Positions 17,376 through 26,125 of a DNA stretch of 64,000 nt are shown piece after piece. This DNA comes from Alphaproteobacteria bacterium. Lineage in GTDB: Bacteria; Pseudomonadota; Alphaproteobacteria; CAAGCB01; CAG-977. The notes beneath the pieces were generated by a model. That model did no database searches and was not told where the DNA came from. It was given only the letters and a program-made list of their open reading frames with translations. Numbering within the stretch: the first letter of the stretch is position 1; each line of letters opens with the position of its first letter. The position numbers and the translations under genes are program-made. Location of the stretch: NCBI GenBank assembly GCA_017616015.1, contig JAFZYY010000030.1:124001-188000 (forward strand), given 5' to 3'.

Positions 17376-18833
17376 TTAAGATTCCTGACTGATCCAGTCG
17401 CCGAAACGGGTGAACTGGCCTTCGAAAGAAAGTTCGATTGTACCTAAAGAACCGTGACGCTGTTTTGCGATAATCAATTCGGCTTTCTTTTCCAGATCGA
17501 CCAGGGACTTTTCCCATTTGCGCATGCGATCGTTAAATTTATCGTCAGCTTCGTTTTGCTTCTGAACAGGCATATTGCTTTTCAGGTAATAATGTTCCCG
17601 GAAAACAAACATAACGATGTCCGCGTCCTGCTCGATAGAACCGGAGTCGCGCAAATCGGAAAGAAGAGGACGTTTATCTTCGCGCTGTTCCACCGCGCGG
17701 TTCAGCTGAGAAAGAACCAGAACGGGAACGTTCAGGTCTTTAGCCATGATTTTCAATAAACGCGTCGTTTCCGTCAATCCGCGCACCATATCGCCTTTAT
17801 AAGCGGAATTTGACATGTCAATCAGTTGCAGATAGTCAATGATGACCAATCCCAAGCCTTTAGTGCTGTCCCGTTTCAACCGCCGGCATCTGTTGTGAAT
17901 GGCGGCGACGGTCAGTCCCGGAGTATCATCGACATACAGCGGAACTTTTTCCAAATCGCCGGCGAAAGTAGCGATACGACGATATTCGTCTTCGGTGATT
18001 TTGCCGCTGCGCAGTTTTTCGGAGGAAATCTGCGTTTCCATGGACAGAATACGCGCCGCCAGCTGGGACGAAGACATTTCCAGAGAAAAGAAAGCGACTC
18101 CGCGGCGTTCTTTGACATCATTCATAAAGCGCTGCGCCGTGTTGAAAGCCAGACAGGTGGCAAAAGCCGTTTTTCCCATACCGGGGCGACCGGCCAGAAT
18201 GATCAAATCGGAGTTATGCAGTCCGCTCATTTTCTTGTCAAGATCGCGGAATCCCGTCGGCGCTCCGGAAATTCCGTCGGGATTTTTTCTGGCTTCGGCG
18301 ACTTCCGACATGACTTCGCTTAAAGCGTCGCCGAATTGTTTCGGGCCGCCGTCGACTTGTCCTTCCGTTCCCAATTCGTACAACTTATGTTCCGCTTGCG
18401 ACATTTGAATCGCCGCGTCATTGTCCAAATTGACAGCATAAGCGTCGTTGACAATGTCCGTGCCGATATTAATCAACTGCCGGCGCAGATAGCGGTCGAA
18501 AATCAGCTTGCCGTAATCTTCAACGTTAATGATTGTGGCGGCGGTGGCAGCCAGATCCATCAGATATTTGACGCCGCCGACTTCGTCCAATACGCCGTCG
18601 TTTGCCAGGTATCCTTTTAAAGTGACGGGATCGGCCGTGTGTCCGCGGGAATGCAACGTCGTAATCGCCTGATAAATGGCAGCGTGAACCGGGCTGGCGA
18701 AATGAAAGGGCTTTAAAAATTCGGATACTTTTTCCAAAGCGTGATTGTTTGCCAGAATAGCGCCCAACAAGGCTTGTTCGGCTTCAATGTTGCGCGGGGG
18801 CAGACGGGCGGGAATTTCTTCGGGAGAAGTCAT
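17376..18833 (-). CDS. dnaB: Replicative DNA helicase DnaB
   Basis: 485 residues, standard length, no intein. The N-terminal helical domain (about 1-150, PRNIEAEQALLGAIL) binds primase and the helicase loader. The RecA-like domain has Walker A GRPGMGKT at 215-222, VIIDYLQLI as Walker B, a SQLNR block, and RDSGSIEQDADIVMFVFRE near the end. It unwinds DNA 5'-3' ahead of the replisome. It follows rpsF-rpsR-rplI on the same strand, a classic alphaproteobacterial and gammaproteobacterial order, but the 83-base gap holds a GC-rich hairpin that may reduce readthrough. Confidence 0.97.
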   Translation of the reverse strand: MTSPEEIPARLPPRNIEAEQALLGAILANNHALEKVSEFLKPFHFASPVHAAIYQAITTLHSRGHTADPVTLKGYLANDGVLDEVGGVKYLMDLAATAATIINVEDYGKLIFDRYLRRQLINIGTDIVNDAYAVNLDNDAAIQMSQAEHKLYELGTEGQVDGGPKQFGDALSEVMSEVAEARKNPDGISGAPTGFRDLDKKMSGLHNSDLIILAGRPGMGKTAFATCLAFNTAQRFMNDVKERRGVAFFSLEMSSSQLAARILSMETQISSEKLRSGKITEDEYRRIATFAGDLEKVPLYVDDTPGLTVAAIHNRCRRLKRDSTKGLGLVIIDYLQLIDMSNSAYKGDMVRGLTETTRLLKIMAKDLNVPVLVLSQLNRAVEQREDKRPLLSDLRDSGSIEQDADIVMFVFREHYYLKSNMPVQKQNEADDKFNDRMRKWEKSLVDLEKKAELIIAKQRHGSLGTIELSFEGQFTRFGDWISQES

Positions 18834-18862
18834 AAAAAGTATCCTTGAATTGATAAAATGAC

Positions 18863-18892
18863 GGCGGGAGGTTTATTTGAAATCCCCCCGCC
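18863..18892 (-). terminator. GC-rich hairpin between rplI and dnaB (possible terminator or attenuator)
   Basis: A nine-pair stem (GGCGGGGGG with CCTCCCGCC, one G-T pair) and a 12-base loop follow the rplI stop. The 3' flank is only GTCATTTT on the minus strand, a poor U tract, so partial termination or mRNA processing is more likely than full termination. Confidence 0.45.
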
Positions 18893-18916
18893 CTCGTTTT
18901 GTGGCAGTCTAAAGAT

Positions 18917-19459
18917 TTAAGCTTCGGCCGCGACCGCTTCTTCAACGACGGCAACTTCCGCGGCGGCCTTTGCGGCGGCTTTGGCAGCGGCTTTAGCGTT
19001 GCGTTCGGCTTCTTCGGCGGAACGGGCGACCATGACGTTGACCATACGGCTGACGTCGGGGTGCAGAATGATGCGGATATCAAAAGAGCCGATTTCTTTC
19101 AGCGGTTGATCCAGAACGACCTGACGGCGTTCAATGGAATAACCGGCTTCGCGAATCGCGTCACGAATGTCGCGACCCGTCACAGATCCGTACAGCTGAC
19201 CGGTTTCGGCGGCTTGACGGACGATGACCAGCTTCAGACCTTCCATTTTGGCGGAGATCTGTTCGGCTTCTTCCTTACGCTTCAGATTGGCGGCTTCCAG
19301 CTGAACCTTGCGGGATTCAAACAAAGCCAGATTTTCTTTGTTTGAACGCAAAGCTTTGGCCTGCGGCAACAGGTAATTGCGGGCAAACCCCGGTTTCACC
19401 TTAACGATATCGCCCATCTGACCGAGCTTTTCAATGCGTTCCAGCAAAATAACTTCCAT
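18917..19459 (-). CDS. rplI: 50S ribosomal protein L9
   Basis: 180 residues. The N-terminal rRNA-binding domain is standard ([32 protein letters not shown]), joined by the long helix to the C-terminal domain. The protein is about 30 residues longer than the common 148-150 form because of an Ala/Glu/Lys/Val-rich tail made of [10 protein letters not shown]-like units and ending AVAAEA, a type of extension common in alphaproteobacterial L9. It is the third gene of the rpsF-rpsR-rplI transcript. Confidence 0.97.
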   Translation of the reverse strand: MEVILLERIEKLGQMGDIVKVKPGFARNYLLPQAKALRSNKENLALFESRKVQLEAANLKRKEEAEQISAKMEGLKLVIVRQAAETGQLYGSVTGRDIRDAIREAGYSIERRQVVLDQPLKEIGSFDIRIILHPDVSRMVNVMVARSAEEAERNAKAAAKAAAKAAAEVAVVEEAVAAEA

Positions 19460-19474
19460 AATCCTTCTCCTTCC

Positions 19475-19711
19475 TTAGTCCATGACATAAGGCAGCAGAC
19501 CCAGAAAACGGGCGCGCTTGATCGCCTTGGCCAATTCGCGCTGTTTCTTGACGGAAACGGCGGTGATACGGCTGGGAACGATTTTGCCGCGTTCGGAAAT
19601 GAAGCGCTGCAACAACTTAATATCTTTATAATCAATCTTCGGGGCGTCCTTGGCCGCGAACGGACAAGCCTTGCGGCGGCGGAAGAACGGACGACGTGCT
19701 ACTGTAGGCAT
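19475..19711 (-). CDS. rpsR: 30S ribosomal protein S18
   Basis: 78 residues. RRKACPF at the N-terminus, [28 protein letters not shown] and [21 protein letters not shown] match S18, which pairs with S6 in the platform of the small subunit. Its start codon overlaps the rpsF stop by one base, so translation of the S6:S18 pair is coupled. Confidence 0.97.
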   Translation of the reverse strand: MPTVARRPFFRRRKACPFAAKDAPKIDYKDIKLLQRFISERGKIVPSRITAVSVKKQRELAKAIKRARFLGLLPYVMD

Positions 19712-20106
19712 TAGAATTCCTCGCTTTCATCTTCAATATCAAATTTATCGTCGAATTTTCTGGCGCGGCTCTTAATGTCTTTACCTTTGTAAGACATCAT
19801 AGCGGACGGGCCTTCTTCCAATTCGTCAACGCGGACGGACAGATAGCGAACCACGTCTTCGTCGAAACGCATCTGGCGTTCCATTTCCATGATCGCTTTT
19901 GCCGGAGCGTCGATATTGAACAGGACATAGTGTCCTTTGCGGTTTTTCTTCATGCGGTAAGCCAGAGAACGCAATCCCCAGTTTTCCTTTTTTGTCACTT
20001 TGCCGCCGTTGGCCGTGATCACGCCTTCAAAGCGTTCGATCAGCGCGTCAACCTGAGAAGCGGCAATATCCTGACGTGCGATAAACACGTTTTCATATAA
20101 AGCCAT
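19711..20106 (-). CDS. rpsF: 30S ribosomal protein S6
   Basis: 131 residues. [15 protein letters not shown] and the [27 protein letters not shown] block are typical S6; [17 protein letters not shown] follows and the C-terminus is acidic. First gene of the operon; AAAGGAG lies upstream of the ATG. The 5' leader carries a hairpin with a bulged CCG that matches the known S6:S18 binding motif, so the operon is probably autoregulated by its first two products. Confidence 0.97.
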   Translation of the reverse strand: MALYENVFIARQDIAASQVDALIERFEGVITANGGKVTKKENWGLRSLAYRMKKNRKGHYVLFNIDAPAKAIMEMERQMRFDEDVVRYLSVRVDELEEGPSAMMSYKGKDIKSRARKFDDKFDIEDESEEF

Positions 20107-20149
20107 TTAAAAATCTCCTTTTGGCTTCTCTCAACTTCAAAAACACGAA

Positions 20150-20204
20150 CGATCCCCCATGGATCGCCGCCTTGAAGCATAGCCGGTCCGTTATGCCGGC
20201 AAGG
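20150..20204 (-). ncRNA. Putative S6:S18-binding leader of the rpsF mRNA (rpsF leader motif)
   Basis: Read on the minus strand, 20204-20170 forms CCTTG, a bulged CCG, GCATA, a 10-base loop, TATGC, TT and CAAGG: two helices flanking a CCG bulge. That is the arrangement described for the rpsF leader, which mimics 16S rRNA helix 22 and binds the S6:S18 complex. A second hairpin (CGATCC-ATGGG-GGATCG, 20166-20150) follows before the ribosome binding site. It lies between the promoter at 20221-20249 and the rpsF ATG. Inference from base pairing by eye. Confidence 0.65.
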
Positions 20205-20220
20205 AGTAAACGGAAGCTGA

Positions 20221-20249
20221 ACTATACGCAATCTTTATCTTAAATGCAA
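20221..20249 (-). promoter_or_regulatory. Promoter of the rpsF-rpsR-rplI operon
   Basis: On the minus strand TTGCAT (20249-20244) and TATAGT (20226-20221) are 17 bases apart. Transcription would begin near 20213, just before the structured leader. Confidence 0.7.
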
Positions 20250-20265
20250 GAAAATGATTCCAAGA

Positions 20266-20293
20266 TTGACAAAACCGATACTTTATTTTAAAT
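20266..20293 (+). promoter_or_regulatory. Candidate promoter for argG-argH
   Basis: A perfect -35 TTGACA (20266-20271) with a weaker TTAAAT at 20288-20293 (16-base spacer). It is divergent from the rpsF promoter. No ARG-box-like palindrome was noticed. Confidence 0.5.
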
Positions 20294-20335
20294 CGGAAGC
20301 CCTAAGTTAATTTTTTTCAGAAGGACTATTATAAA

Positions 20336-21565
20336 ATGAGCAAACCCAGAGTCGTTTTGGCCTATTCCGGCGGATTGGACACATCGGTCATTTTAAGATG
20401 GCTGATTAACAAGGGCTTTGACGTCATTACCTATACGGCGGACGTCGGACAGGACGATGATTTTAAAGCGATTGAGCAAAAAGCGCTGAAATGCGGCGCA
20501 ATCAAGGCTTATGTGCTTGACCTGAAACGCGAATTCGTTACGGATTATATCTATCCCAGCTTTAAAGCCGCGGCGATTTACGAAGATCGCTATTTGCTGG
20601 GCACTTCGATTGCGCGTCCCGTCATCATCAAGCACCATGTCCGCATCGCGGCCGAAGAGGGCGCGGAATACATCGCTCACGGCGCAACAGGCAAAGGAAA
20701 CGACCAGGTTCGCTTTGAATTGGGAGCTTATGCGTTAAATCCGGCGATCAAGATCATTTCTCCGTGGAAGGATCCCGAATTCCTGAACGAATTCCAGGGT
20801 CGTCCCGATATGCTGGCCTATGCCGAAAAATACGGCATCGAAATCAAAAAGCACGCGGGCAAGGCGTACAGCGAGGACGACAACCTGCTGCACATCAGCC
20901 ACGAATCCGGCATTTTGGAAGATCCGAACACCGAATGCCCGCAGAGCGTCTATTCCAAGTCCGTTTCCCCGCAGGAAGCACCGGACAAGACGACAAAAAT
21001 CGCTCTGTCCTTTGAAAAAGGCATTCCCGTGAAACTGGAAAACCTGTCCGACGGCACGGTTGTGACGGATCCTTTGGATTTGTTTGTGTATTTGGACAAA
21101 CTGGGTAGCGAAAACGGCATCGGACGGTTGGATATGGTTGAAAACCGTTTCGTCGGCATCAAGTCCCGCGGTGTCTATGAAACGCCGGGGGGAACGATTT
21201 TGCACGCGGCGCATATCGACCTGATGGGGTTGTGCGTCGACCGCGAAGTCTACCGTCTGAACCAGCAGTTCGGCATCAAAATCGCCGATTTGATTTACAA
21301 CGGTTTCTGGTTCTCGCCGGAAATGGAAGTGCTGATGAAGTCGGTCGATGTCTGCCAGCAGAACGTCAACGGCCGCGTCGTTGTCGAATTGTATAAAGGC
21401 AACGTCTATCCGGTGGCGCGGTACAGCGAAACGACTCCGTACGACGCGAACATCGCTTCCATGGACGTTCACGGCGGATTCAACCAGATGGATTCCTGGG
21501 GCTTTATCAAGATCAACTCCGTTCGTCTGACGGGCGACTACAGAATGAAGCACCGGAAAAAATGA
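20336..21565 (+). CDS. argG: Argininosuccinate synthase
   Basis: 409 residues. Joins citrulline and aspartate with ATP in arginine synthesis. The ATP pyrophosphatase PP-loop [10 protein letters not shown] lies at the N-terminus; [14 protein letters not shown] and [12 protein letters not shown] are conserved family blocks. AGAAGGA precedes the ATG. It overlaps argH by 4 bases, so the last two arginine-pathway enzymes are made together. Confidence 0.97.
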   Translation: MSKPRVVLAYSGGLDTSVILRWLINKGFDVITYTADVGQDDDFKAIEQKALKCGAIKAYVLDLKREFVTDYIYPSFKAAAIYEDRYLLGTSIARPVIIKHHVRIAAEEGAEYIAHGATGKGNDQVRFELGAYALNPAIKIISPWKDPEFLNEFQGRPDMLAYAEKYGIEIKKHAGKAYSEDDNLLHISHESGILEDPNTECPQSVYSKSVSPQEAPDKTTKIALSFEKGIPVKLENLSDGTVVTDPLDLFVYLDKLGSENGIGRLDMVENRFVGIKSRGVYETPGGTILHAAHIDLMGLCVDREVYRLNQQFGIKIADLIYNGFWFSPEMEVLMKSVDVCQQNVNGRVVVELYKGNVYPVARYSETTPYDANIASMDVHGGFNQMDSWGFIKINSVRLTGDYRMKHRKK

Positions 21566-22935
21566 GCAAAGTCAATCAAATGTGGGGCGGGCGTTTTGAC
21601 CTGCCCCCGTCTGAGTTAATGCAGGAAATCAACGCTTCCCTGCCGTATGACAGGCGCTTGTACGCGCAGGACATACGCGGCTCTAAAGCGCACGCGGCGA
21701 TGCTGGCGAAGCAGGGAATACTGACTTCCGAAGAAGAAAAGAAAATACAGGAAGGGCTGTCTTTAATTCTGAAAGAAATTGAAGACGGCCGTTTTGATTT
21801 TCGCCGCGAACTCGAGGACATTCACATGGCCGTCGAAGCCCGGCTGAAAGAATTGATCGGCGACGCGGGCGGAAAACTGCACACGGCGAGGTCGCGCAAC
21901 GATCAGGTTGCCGTCGACATGAAATTGTTCGTGCGCGAAGAATGCGAAAAAGCCGTCGCTTTATTAAAAGATTTGCGCCGCGTGTTGAAAAAGCGGGCAC
22001 AGGAAAACGTCGAAACGATCATGCCCGGCTTTACGCATTTGCAGGTGGCTCAGCCGATTTCTTTCGGGTTTTACCTGCACGCTTATTACGAAATGTTCGG
22101 CCGCGACATCAAACGCTTTGAAAACGCTTTTGACGTGATGGGTGAATGTCCGCTCGGGGCGGCGGCTCTGGCCGGAACACCGTACGACACGAACCGTTTC
22201 TTTACAGCTGAACAATTAGGTTTTAAAGCGCCGACAAAAAACGCTCTGGACAGCGTTTCCGACCGCGATTTCGTTTTGGAATACTTGTCCTGCGCGTCGA
22301 TTTGCGCGATGCATTTATCCCGTCTGGCAGAAGAAATGGTCGTCTTTTCCTCTCAGCCGTTCGGGTTCGTCAAAATGCCGCAGGAATACACCTCCGGCAG
22401 TTCGATCATGCCGCAAAAATGCAATCCCGACGCCGCCGAGCTGATGCGCGCGAAAACGGGACGGATTTACGGCAGTCTGACAACGCTTCTGACCGTGATG
22501 AAAGGGCTTCCTCTGGCGTATTCCAAGGATATGCAGGAAGATAAGGAAGCTCTGTTTGACGCGTGCGACACGCTGGTTTTGGAATTGAAAGTGATGACGG
22601 CGGTCGTCGAGGGACTGACGGTTCGTGCCGACAATATGCGCAAGGCGCTGGAAAACGGGTTTCCGACGGCGACCGATTTGGCCGATTGGCTGGTGAAAAA
22701 AGCGAACATTCCGTTCCGTGAGGCGCATCACATCACGGGAACGATCGTGAAGTTCGCCGAACAAAACGGGTTGCGGCTGATGGACGTTCCGCTCAAGGAA
22801 ATGCAAAAAGTTTGCCCGCAAATCACGCAGGACGTTTACGCCGTCCTGAATGTCGAATCATCTTTAAATGCCCGAAAAAGTTATGGCGGCACGGCGCCGG
22901 ATCAGCTTCGTCAGCGGCTTTCGGAAGAAGTTTAG
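21562..22935 (+). CDS. argH: Argininosuccinate lyase
   Basis: 457 residues. Splits argininosuccinate into arginine and fumarate. Shows WGGRF near the N-terminus, [22 protein letters not shown], and the fumarase-superfamily signature [12 protein letters not shown] with the catalytic serine loop; the variable position before NPD is cysteine here, where lysine or arginine is more usual. The start overlaps the argG stop. A TAG stop and AT-rich sequence follow with no clear terminator hairpin. Confidence 0.97.
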   Translation: MSKVNQMWGGRFDLPPSELMQEINASLPYDRRLYAQDIRGSKAHAAMLAKQGILTSEEEKKIQEGLSLILKEIEDGRFDFRRELEDIHMAVEARLKELIGDAGGKLHTARSRNDQVAVDMKLFVREECEKAVALLKDLRRVLKKRAQENVETIMPGFTHLQVAQPISFGFYLHAYYEMFGRDIKRFENAFDVMGECPLGAAALAGTPYDTNRFFTAEQLGFKAPTKNALDSVSDRDFVLEYLSCASICAMHLSRLAEEMVVFSSQPFGFVKMPQEYTSGSSIMPQKCNPDAAELMRAKTGRIYGSLTTLLTVMKGLPLAYSKDMQEDKEALFDACDTLVLELKVMTAVVEGLTVRADNMRKALENGFPTATDLADWLVKKANIPFREAHHITGTIVKFAEQNGLRLMDVPLKEMQKVCPQITQDVYAVLNVESSLNARKSYGGTAPDQLRQRLSEEV

Positions 22936-23030
22936 CGAAAAAATAGAGAAAATTTTGTCAAAAAAAGCTTTTCCTTTTGAAAAAGTTTTTATATGATAGA
23001 AGAAAATGATTTTTTTCGAATGGTGACGTA

Positions 23031-23921
23031 ATGGTTGAAATGGTTGGTAGCGGTGTTGAATTCAAGGGAATGTCCGTGAATCGGGGCACATGGGAAGCGT
23101 TTTTGTCCGCGACGACACACGGCGTTATCAGCGTTAAGGAACGCCTGAAACAGAAAAAGGACAAAGTCGTTCAGGCCGTTCCGGTTTTGAAAAAAATAAG
23201 CGACAGATGGCATGCATTTAATTCCAAAATGGAAGCAAAACACGGACAGGTCTATACCAAAATCCGCGACAGTGCCAAAAACATTACGCGTACCGTTTTA
23301 GCCGTTGAACTGTTCGGTTTACCGGGCGCCCTTGGCATGTGCGCTTATAAAACCTGCGAAAAGGCGATGTCCATATTAGAGCCGGCTCAAAAGGCGAAAG
23401 AACGCGGCGAAACAGATAACATTTTGGATTATATAAAGAAAAATAAAGAAGAAAGCCGTTTCACGGCGGTGTCGGGCGCCATCAGTATTTGCTCCGCAGC
23501 TTGTGATGTGGCGGGCGCTCCGGCAGTTAAAGGCGCTGTCCGCGTCGGAAAAGCGTCATGGCTGATCACGCCGGAAGTCAAGCAATTGGCCAAAACAATC
23601 GGAAAATGGATACGCGGCGAAGAGTCTTTCGTTGAAGTCCGGCGCGATGCGGCCGTGTTAGGCATTACGTTCGGGACATACTTTATTTCCAGCGTTCCGA
23701 TGACACATGGTTCCGGCAAGCCTCAGGAAACGGAAGAATCCAAAAAGGAAAAAGAAAAACAGGCTCAAAAGACGGAACAAAACGTCAAAAAAGTCAAATC
23801 TGCTTTGAGTAAAGGGCAGGAATATGCCGATCAGGTGCGGGATTTGATTAACAAAGGCATCGGAAATCCGGGCGGTATGACAACGATTTATGATATAAAG
23901 AATAAAAAAGAGGGACGCTGA
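23031..23921 (+). CDS. Orphan protein with central hydrophobic stretches, unknown function
   Basis: 296 residues, not recognised. The N-terminus is basic and helical (KERLKQKKDKVVQA), the middle has two moderately hydrophobic regions (about 90-110, VELFGLPGALGMCAY, and 145-170, AVSGAISICSAACDVAGAPAV) that could be amphipathic or membrane-inserting, followed by a Lys/Glu/Gln-rich coiled stretch (about 235-265). No signal peptide. The ribosome binding site is weak. It stands alone between argH and a strong terminator, and no conserved neighbour hints at its role. Confidence 0.65.
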   Translation: MVEMVGSGVEFKGMSVNRGTWEAFLSATTHGVISVKERLKQKKDKVVQAVPVLKKISDRWHAFNSKMEAKHGQVYTKIRDSAKNITRTVLAVELFGLPGALGMCAYKTCEKAMSILEPAQKAKERGETDNILDYIKKNKEESRFTAVSGAISICSAACDVAGAPAVKGAVRVGKASWLITPEVKQLAKTIGKWIRGEESFVEVRRDAAVLGITFGTYFISSVPMTHGSGKPQETEESKKEKEKQAQKTEQNVKKVKSALSKGQEYADQVRDLINKGIGNPGGMTTIYDIKNKKEGR

Positions 23922-23936
23922 GCCCTCTTTTTTTTA
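23905..23936 (+). terminator. Intrinsic terminator after the orphan gene
   Basis: AAAGAGGG and CCCTCTTT form a stem around an 8-base loop containing the stop codon, followed by a run of eight or more T. Confidence 0.85.
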
Positions 23937-23937
23937 T

Positions 23938-23965
23938 TTGTTTTCTTTTATTGATTCCCTATACT
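23938..23965 (+). promoter_or_regulatory. Candidate promoter for the gene at 23994
   Basis: TTGTTT (23938-23943) and TATACT (23960-23965) with a 16-base spacer, starting directly after the preceding terminator and 28 bases before the ATG. Confidence 0.5.
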
Positions 23966-23993
23966 GACAACGTTTTTTTAACGGAGAGCGGAC

Positions 23994-24698
23994 ATGGATT
24001 TTTCAGAAAAAAACGAACAGGAACTGATTGCCGAATATGCGGCGGCGAAGGAAGCAAACGATACGGCGACGATAACGGCTTTGCAGAATGAAGCATTTAC
24101 GCGTTTTACGGCGTATCTGGCAGGGGATTTGCCGATTGCGGAGGACGAATCTCCGCTGTTTTTCAGTTTTATCAGGACTTTTTCCAAAACGGACAATGTT
24201 GATTTGAACTTGTCGGCTAAAAAAGCGGAAGCAAAGATTACGCCGTTTTTAAAGGAGTTCGACAAAACGGTAGGACTTGACCGTTTAGCTGATTTGTCCG
24301 CCGAAAAAATCGAAGAAAACATTGCCGCTTTAGAGGATTTCGACACGATAGATCCTTTTGAAAAACAGGACGATAAGCTGATTTATCCGCAGTTTGAAAA
24401 AGCGCTGAAAGTGATTTCGGCCGTTGTTTTGACGGACGGGGATCAGCCGGCGGAACAACAGGAACAGGAATCGTTTAAAGAAACGATTGTCGAAACGGCA
24501 AAATTAAAAGCATATATGCGTCTGTGCGGCTACGGTGACGAACTGACGCAGGAACTGTATTTGGATCAGGTGCGGTTTGAAATGGAAAAAGCGTTGGTGA
24601 CACTGTTTATGATGGAACAGGCAACAGAACTGGTTCAAGATAAAACAGATGCTGAGGGCATTCAAAAAGCCTTTGATAAATTAGCGGAATCCCTTTAA
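23994..24698 (+). CDS. Hypothetical acidic cytoplasmic protein
   Basis: 234 residues, not recognised. Highly acidic, predicted almost entirely helical, with no cysteine clusters, signal or membrane segment. A GGAG element precedes the ATG. It has its own promoter and terminator and therefore appears to be a single-gene unit. It shares a general acidic helical character with the protein at 12286-12741, but no clear sequence similarity was seen by eye. Confidence 0.65.
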   Translation: MDFSEKNEQELIAEYAAAKEANDTATITALQNEAFTRFTAYLAGDLPIAEDESPLFFSFIRTFSKTDNVDLNLSAKKAEAKITPFLKEFDKTVGLDRLADLSAEKIEENIAALEDFDTIDPFEKQDDKLIYPQFEKALKVISAVVLTDGDQPAEQQEQESFKETIVETAKLKAYMRLCGYGDELTQELYLDQVRFEMEKALVTLFMMEQATELVQDKTDAEGIQKAFDKLAESL

Positions 24699-24728
24699 AA
24701 AAAGCCCCGTGTTTTCGGGGCTTTTTTA
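24697..24728. terminator. Intrinsic terminator, bidirectional
   Basis: AAAAGCCCCG and CGGGGCTTTT pair around a 6-base loop, with T runs on both strands, between the convergent genes ending at 24698 and 24732. Confidence 0.85.
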
Positions 24729-24731
24729 TTG

Positions 24732-25430
24732 TCACCATAACATATCCATTTCTTCCGGGCTCGGCTCTTTTGCCGGAGGTTTTGTTGTAATCGCCGAGGT
24801 TTCATCTTTGGCTGGAGCCGGTTTTTGTTTCCGCGGTTTTTCGACGGTTCTTTCTCTGACCGGCGTGTTCGGTGCCGACCACTTCTTTTCCTGTTTATAC
24901 AAGCGGCTGTTCGGGTTATAGATCAGCGACGCGGCCTCCTCGATGGCGCTCGCCAAAGCGAAATAATACGCATCTGATACCATGAAATAAGTGTCCGAAG
25001 CAAATACCAAAGGAAGAAGAAGCCAGCCATAATATTCCCGTTCTTTTACACGGACGTTCGATAATGAAATCGTTTTTCCTTCGGAAACGTCTGTTAAAGA
25101 AAACGGAATCGAATTTTCATGTGTCGACCATGTCGGCAAAATCCAAAATGTCAGTCCTGAAAGGAAAAATGCCCCGATGCCGTCCATTTCAGGTTGAAAT
25201 GTTTCGCCTTTAACGATGAAATCGGCGGCCTGCTTGGAAGAAGCGGTCAGAAAATACTGCCGCATCACTTTTTGGACAGGTTTTGATACCCGTGCGTTTT
25301 CATTGGGAATATACAGCTTTGCCTTTTCGGTCGGTTCAATCACATCATAATGCGGATATTTTGTTAAATCGGTAGCGCTGACACACCCTGACAACAATAA
25401 AACGGCAAAAACAAGGATCTTCTTCATCAT
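24732..25430 (-). CDS. Paralogous lipoprotein, third copy of the tandem family
   Basis: 232 residues. Lipoprotein signal with lipobox LLSGC (C16); V follows, so outer-membrane sorting is expected by the Lol rule. Family core: TKYPHYDVIEP near the N-terminus, a strand with ADFIVKGETF, a hydrophobic GLTFWILPTW, SLSNVRVKEREYYGWLLLPLVFASD, then AIEEAASLIYNPNSRLYK. The same blocks occur in the next two genes. The tail is Pro/Lys-rich and ends EEMDMLW. RBS AAAGGA. Last gene of the five-gene lipoprotein cluster, closed by a terminator. No known domain recognised. Confidence 0.8.
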   Translation of the reverse strand: MMKKILVFAVLLLSGCVSATDLTKYPHYDVIEPTEKAKLYIPNENARVSKPVQKVMRQYFLTASSKQAADFIVKGETFQPEMDGIGAFFLSGLTFWILPTWSTHENSIPFSLTDVSEGKTISLSNVRVKEREYYGWLLLPLVFASDTYFMVSDAYYFALASAIEEAASLIYNPNSRLYKQEKKWSAPNTPVRERTVEKPRKQKPAPAKDETSAITTKPPAKEPSPEEMDMLW

Positions 25431-25441
25431 TTATTCCTTTC

Positions 25442-26125
25442 CTACCAGGCGGCGTCCATGTCTTCGGGCGTTGCCGGCGCAACCGGAGCGGAAACGGACG
25501 CGGCGGGATTATCTTGTGCCGGCTCTTCGGCAACGGGGGCGCCCCATTTCTTTTGCATTGTTTTTTGATATAGCTTGCTGTTTTCGTTATAAACCAGCGA
25601 AGCTGCTTCTTCTATTGCGTTGGCTGTCGCTTTGAAAGACGAATTATCGTCCATGAAATACACGTCGGAAGAAAAAATCGTCGGCAACAAAAGCCAGCCG
25701 CCTATCATTCTGCTGGTCGTGTTCACGTCCGACAGGAAAACCGTTTTTTCGGTTTTCGTCCGCGTCAAAGTGTAGGAATAACTGTATTCGGCTTTTGCCC
25801 AACTGGGAATAATGCCGCCGGAAAGAACGGTAAGAAGCAATGCCGTGGAAGTCAGGCCGCTTGAATTATCCTTCCATTGCGTCTGTTTTAAAATAAAGTC
25901 GGCGTGGCGTTCGTCGGATTTAATGAAATATTTCTGCCAGGCCTGCTTAACGATCGGGGAATTCAATATCTCCTGATACCATTTATCCAGATAATTATCC
26001 GGCTTGGCGATAAACAAGCTGGCTTTGGCCTGAGGCACGGTGACGTTGTAGCGCGGATATTTCGTCAGGTCGCTGGCACAGCCGGATAACAATAAAACGG
26101 CAAAAAACAAAAGCTTTTTCATCAT
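25442..26125 (-). CDS. Paralogous lipoprotein, second copy of the tandem family
   Basis: 227 residues. Signal MKKLLFFAVLLLSGC with the lipobox cysteine at 16. Core blocks parallel the neighbours: TKYPRYNVTVPQAKASLFI, a YFIKSDERHADFILKQTQW segment, GGIIPSWAKAEYSYSYTLTR, FLSDVNTTSRMIGGWLLLPTIFSSD and AIEEAASLVYNENSKLYQ. The tail is Ala/Pro-rich and ends EDMDAAW. Its start overlaps the stop of the first copy by 4 bases, and 11 bases separate it from the third copy. Function unknown. Confidence 0.8.
   Translation of the reverse strand: MMKKLLFFAVLLLSGCASDLTKYPRYNVTVPQAKASLFIAKPDNYLDKWYQEILNSPIVKQAWQKYFIKSDERHADFILKQTQWKDNSSGLTSTALLLTVLSGGIIPSWAKAEYSYSYTLTRTKTEKTVFLSDVNTTSRMIGGWLLLPTIFSSDVYFMDDNSSFKATANAIEEAASLVYNENSKLYQKTMQKKWGAPVAEEPAQDNPAASVSAPVAPATPEDMDAAW

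Noticed and set aside
17826-18323. Overlapping plus-strand frames inside dnaB
   Set aside because: Antisense to conserved helicase motifs of DnaB, without start signals.
20735-21553. Long open frame on the minus strand, antisense to argG
   Set aside because: It lies fully inside a conserved argG and has no recognisable protein motifs; high-GC-third-position codons of argG produce open antisense frames.
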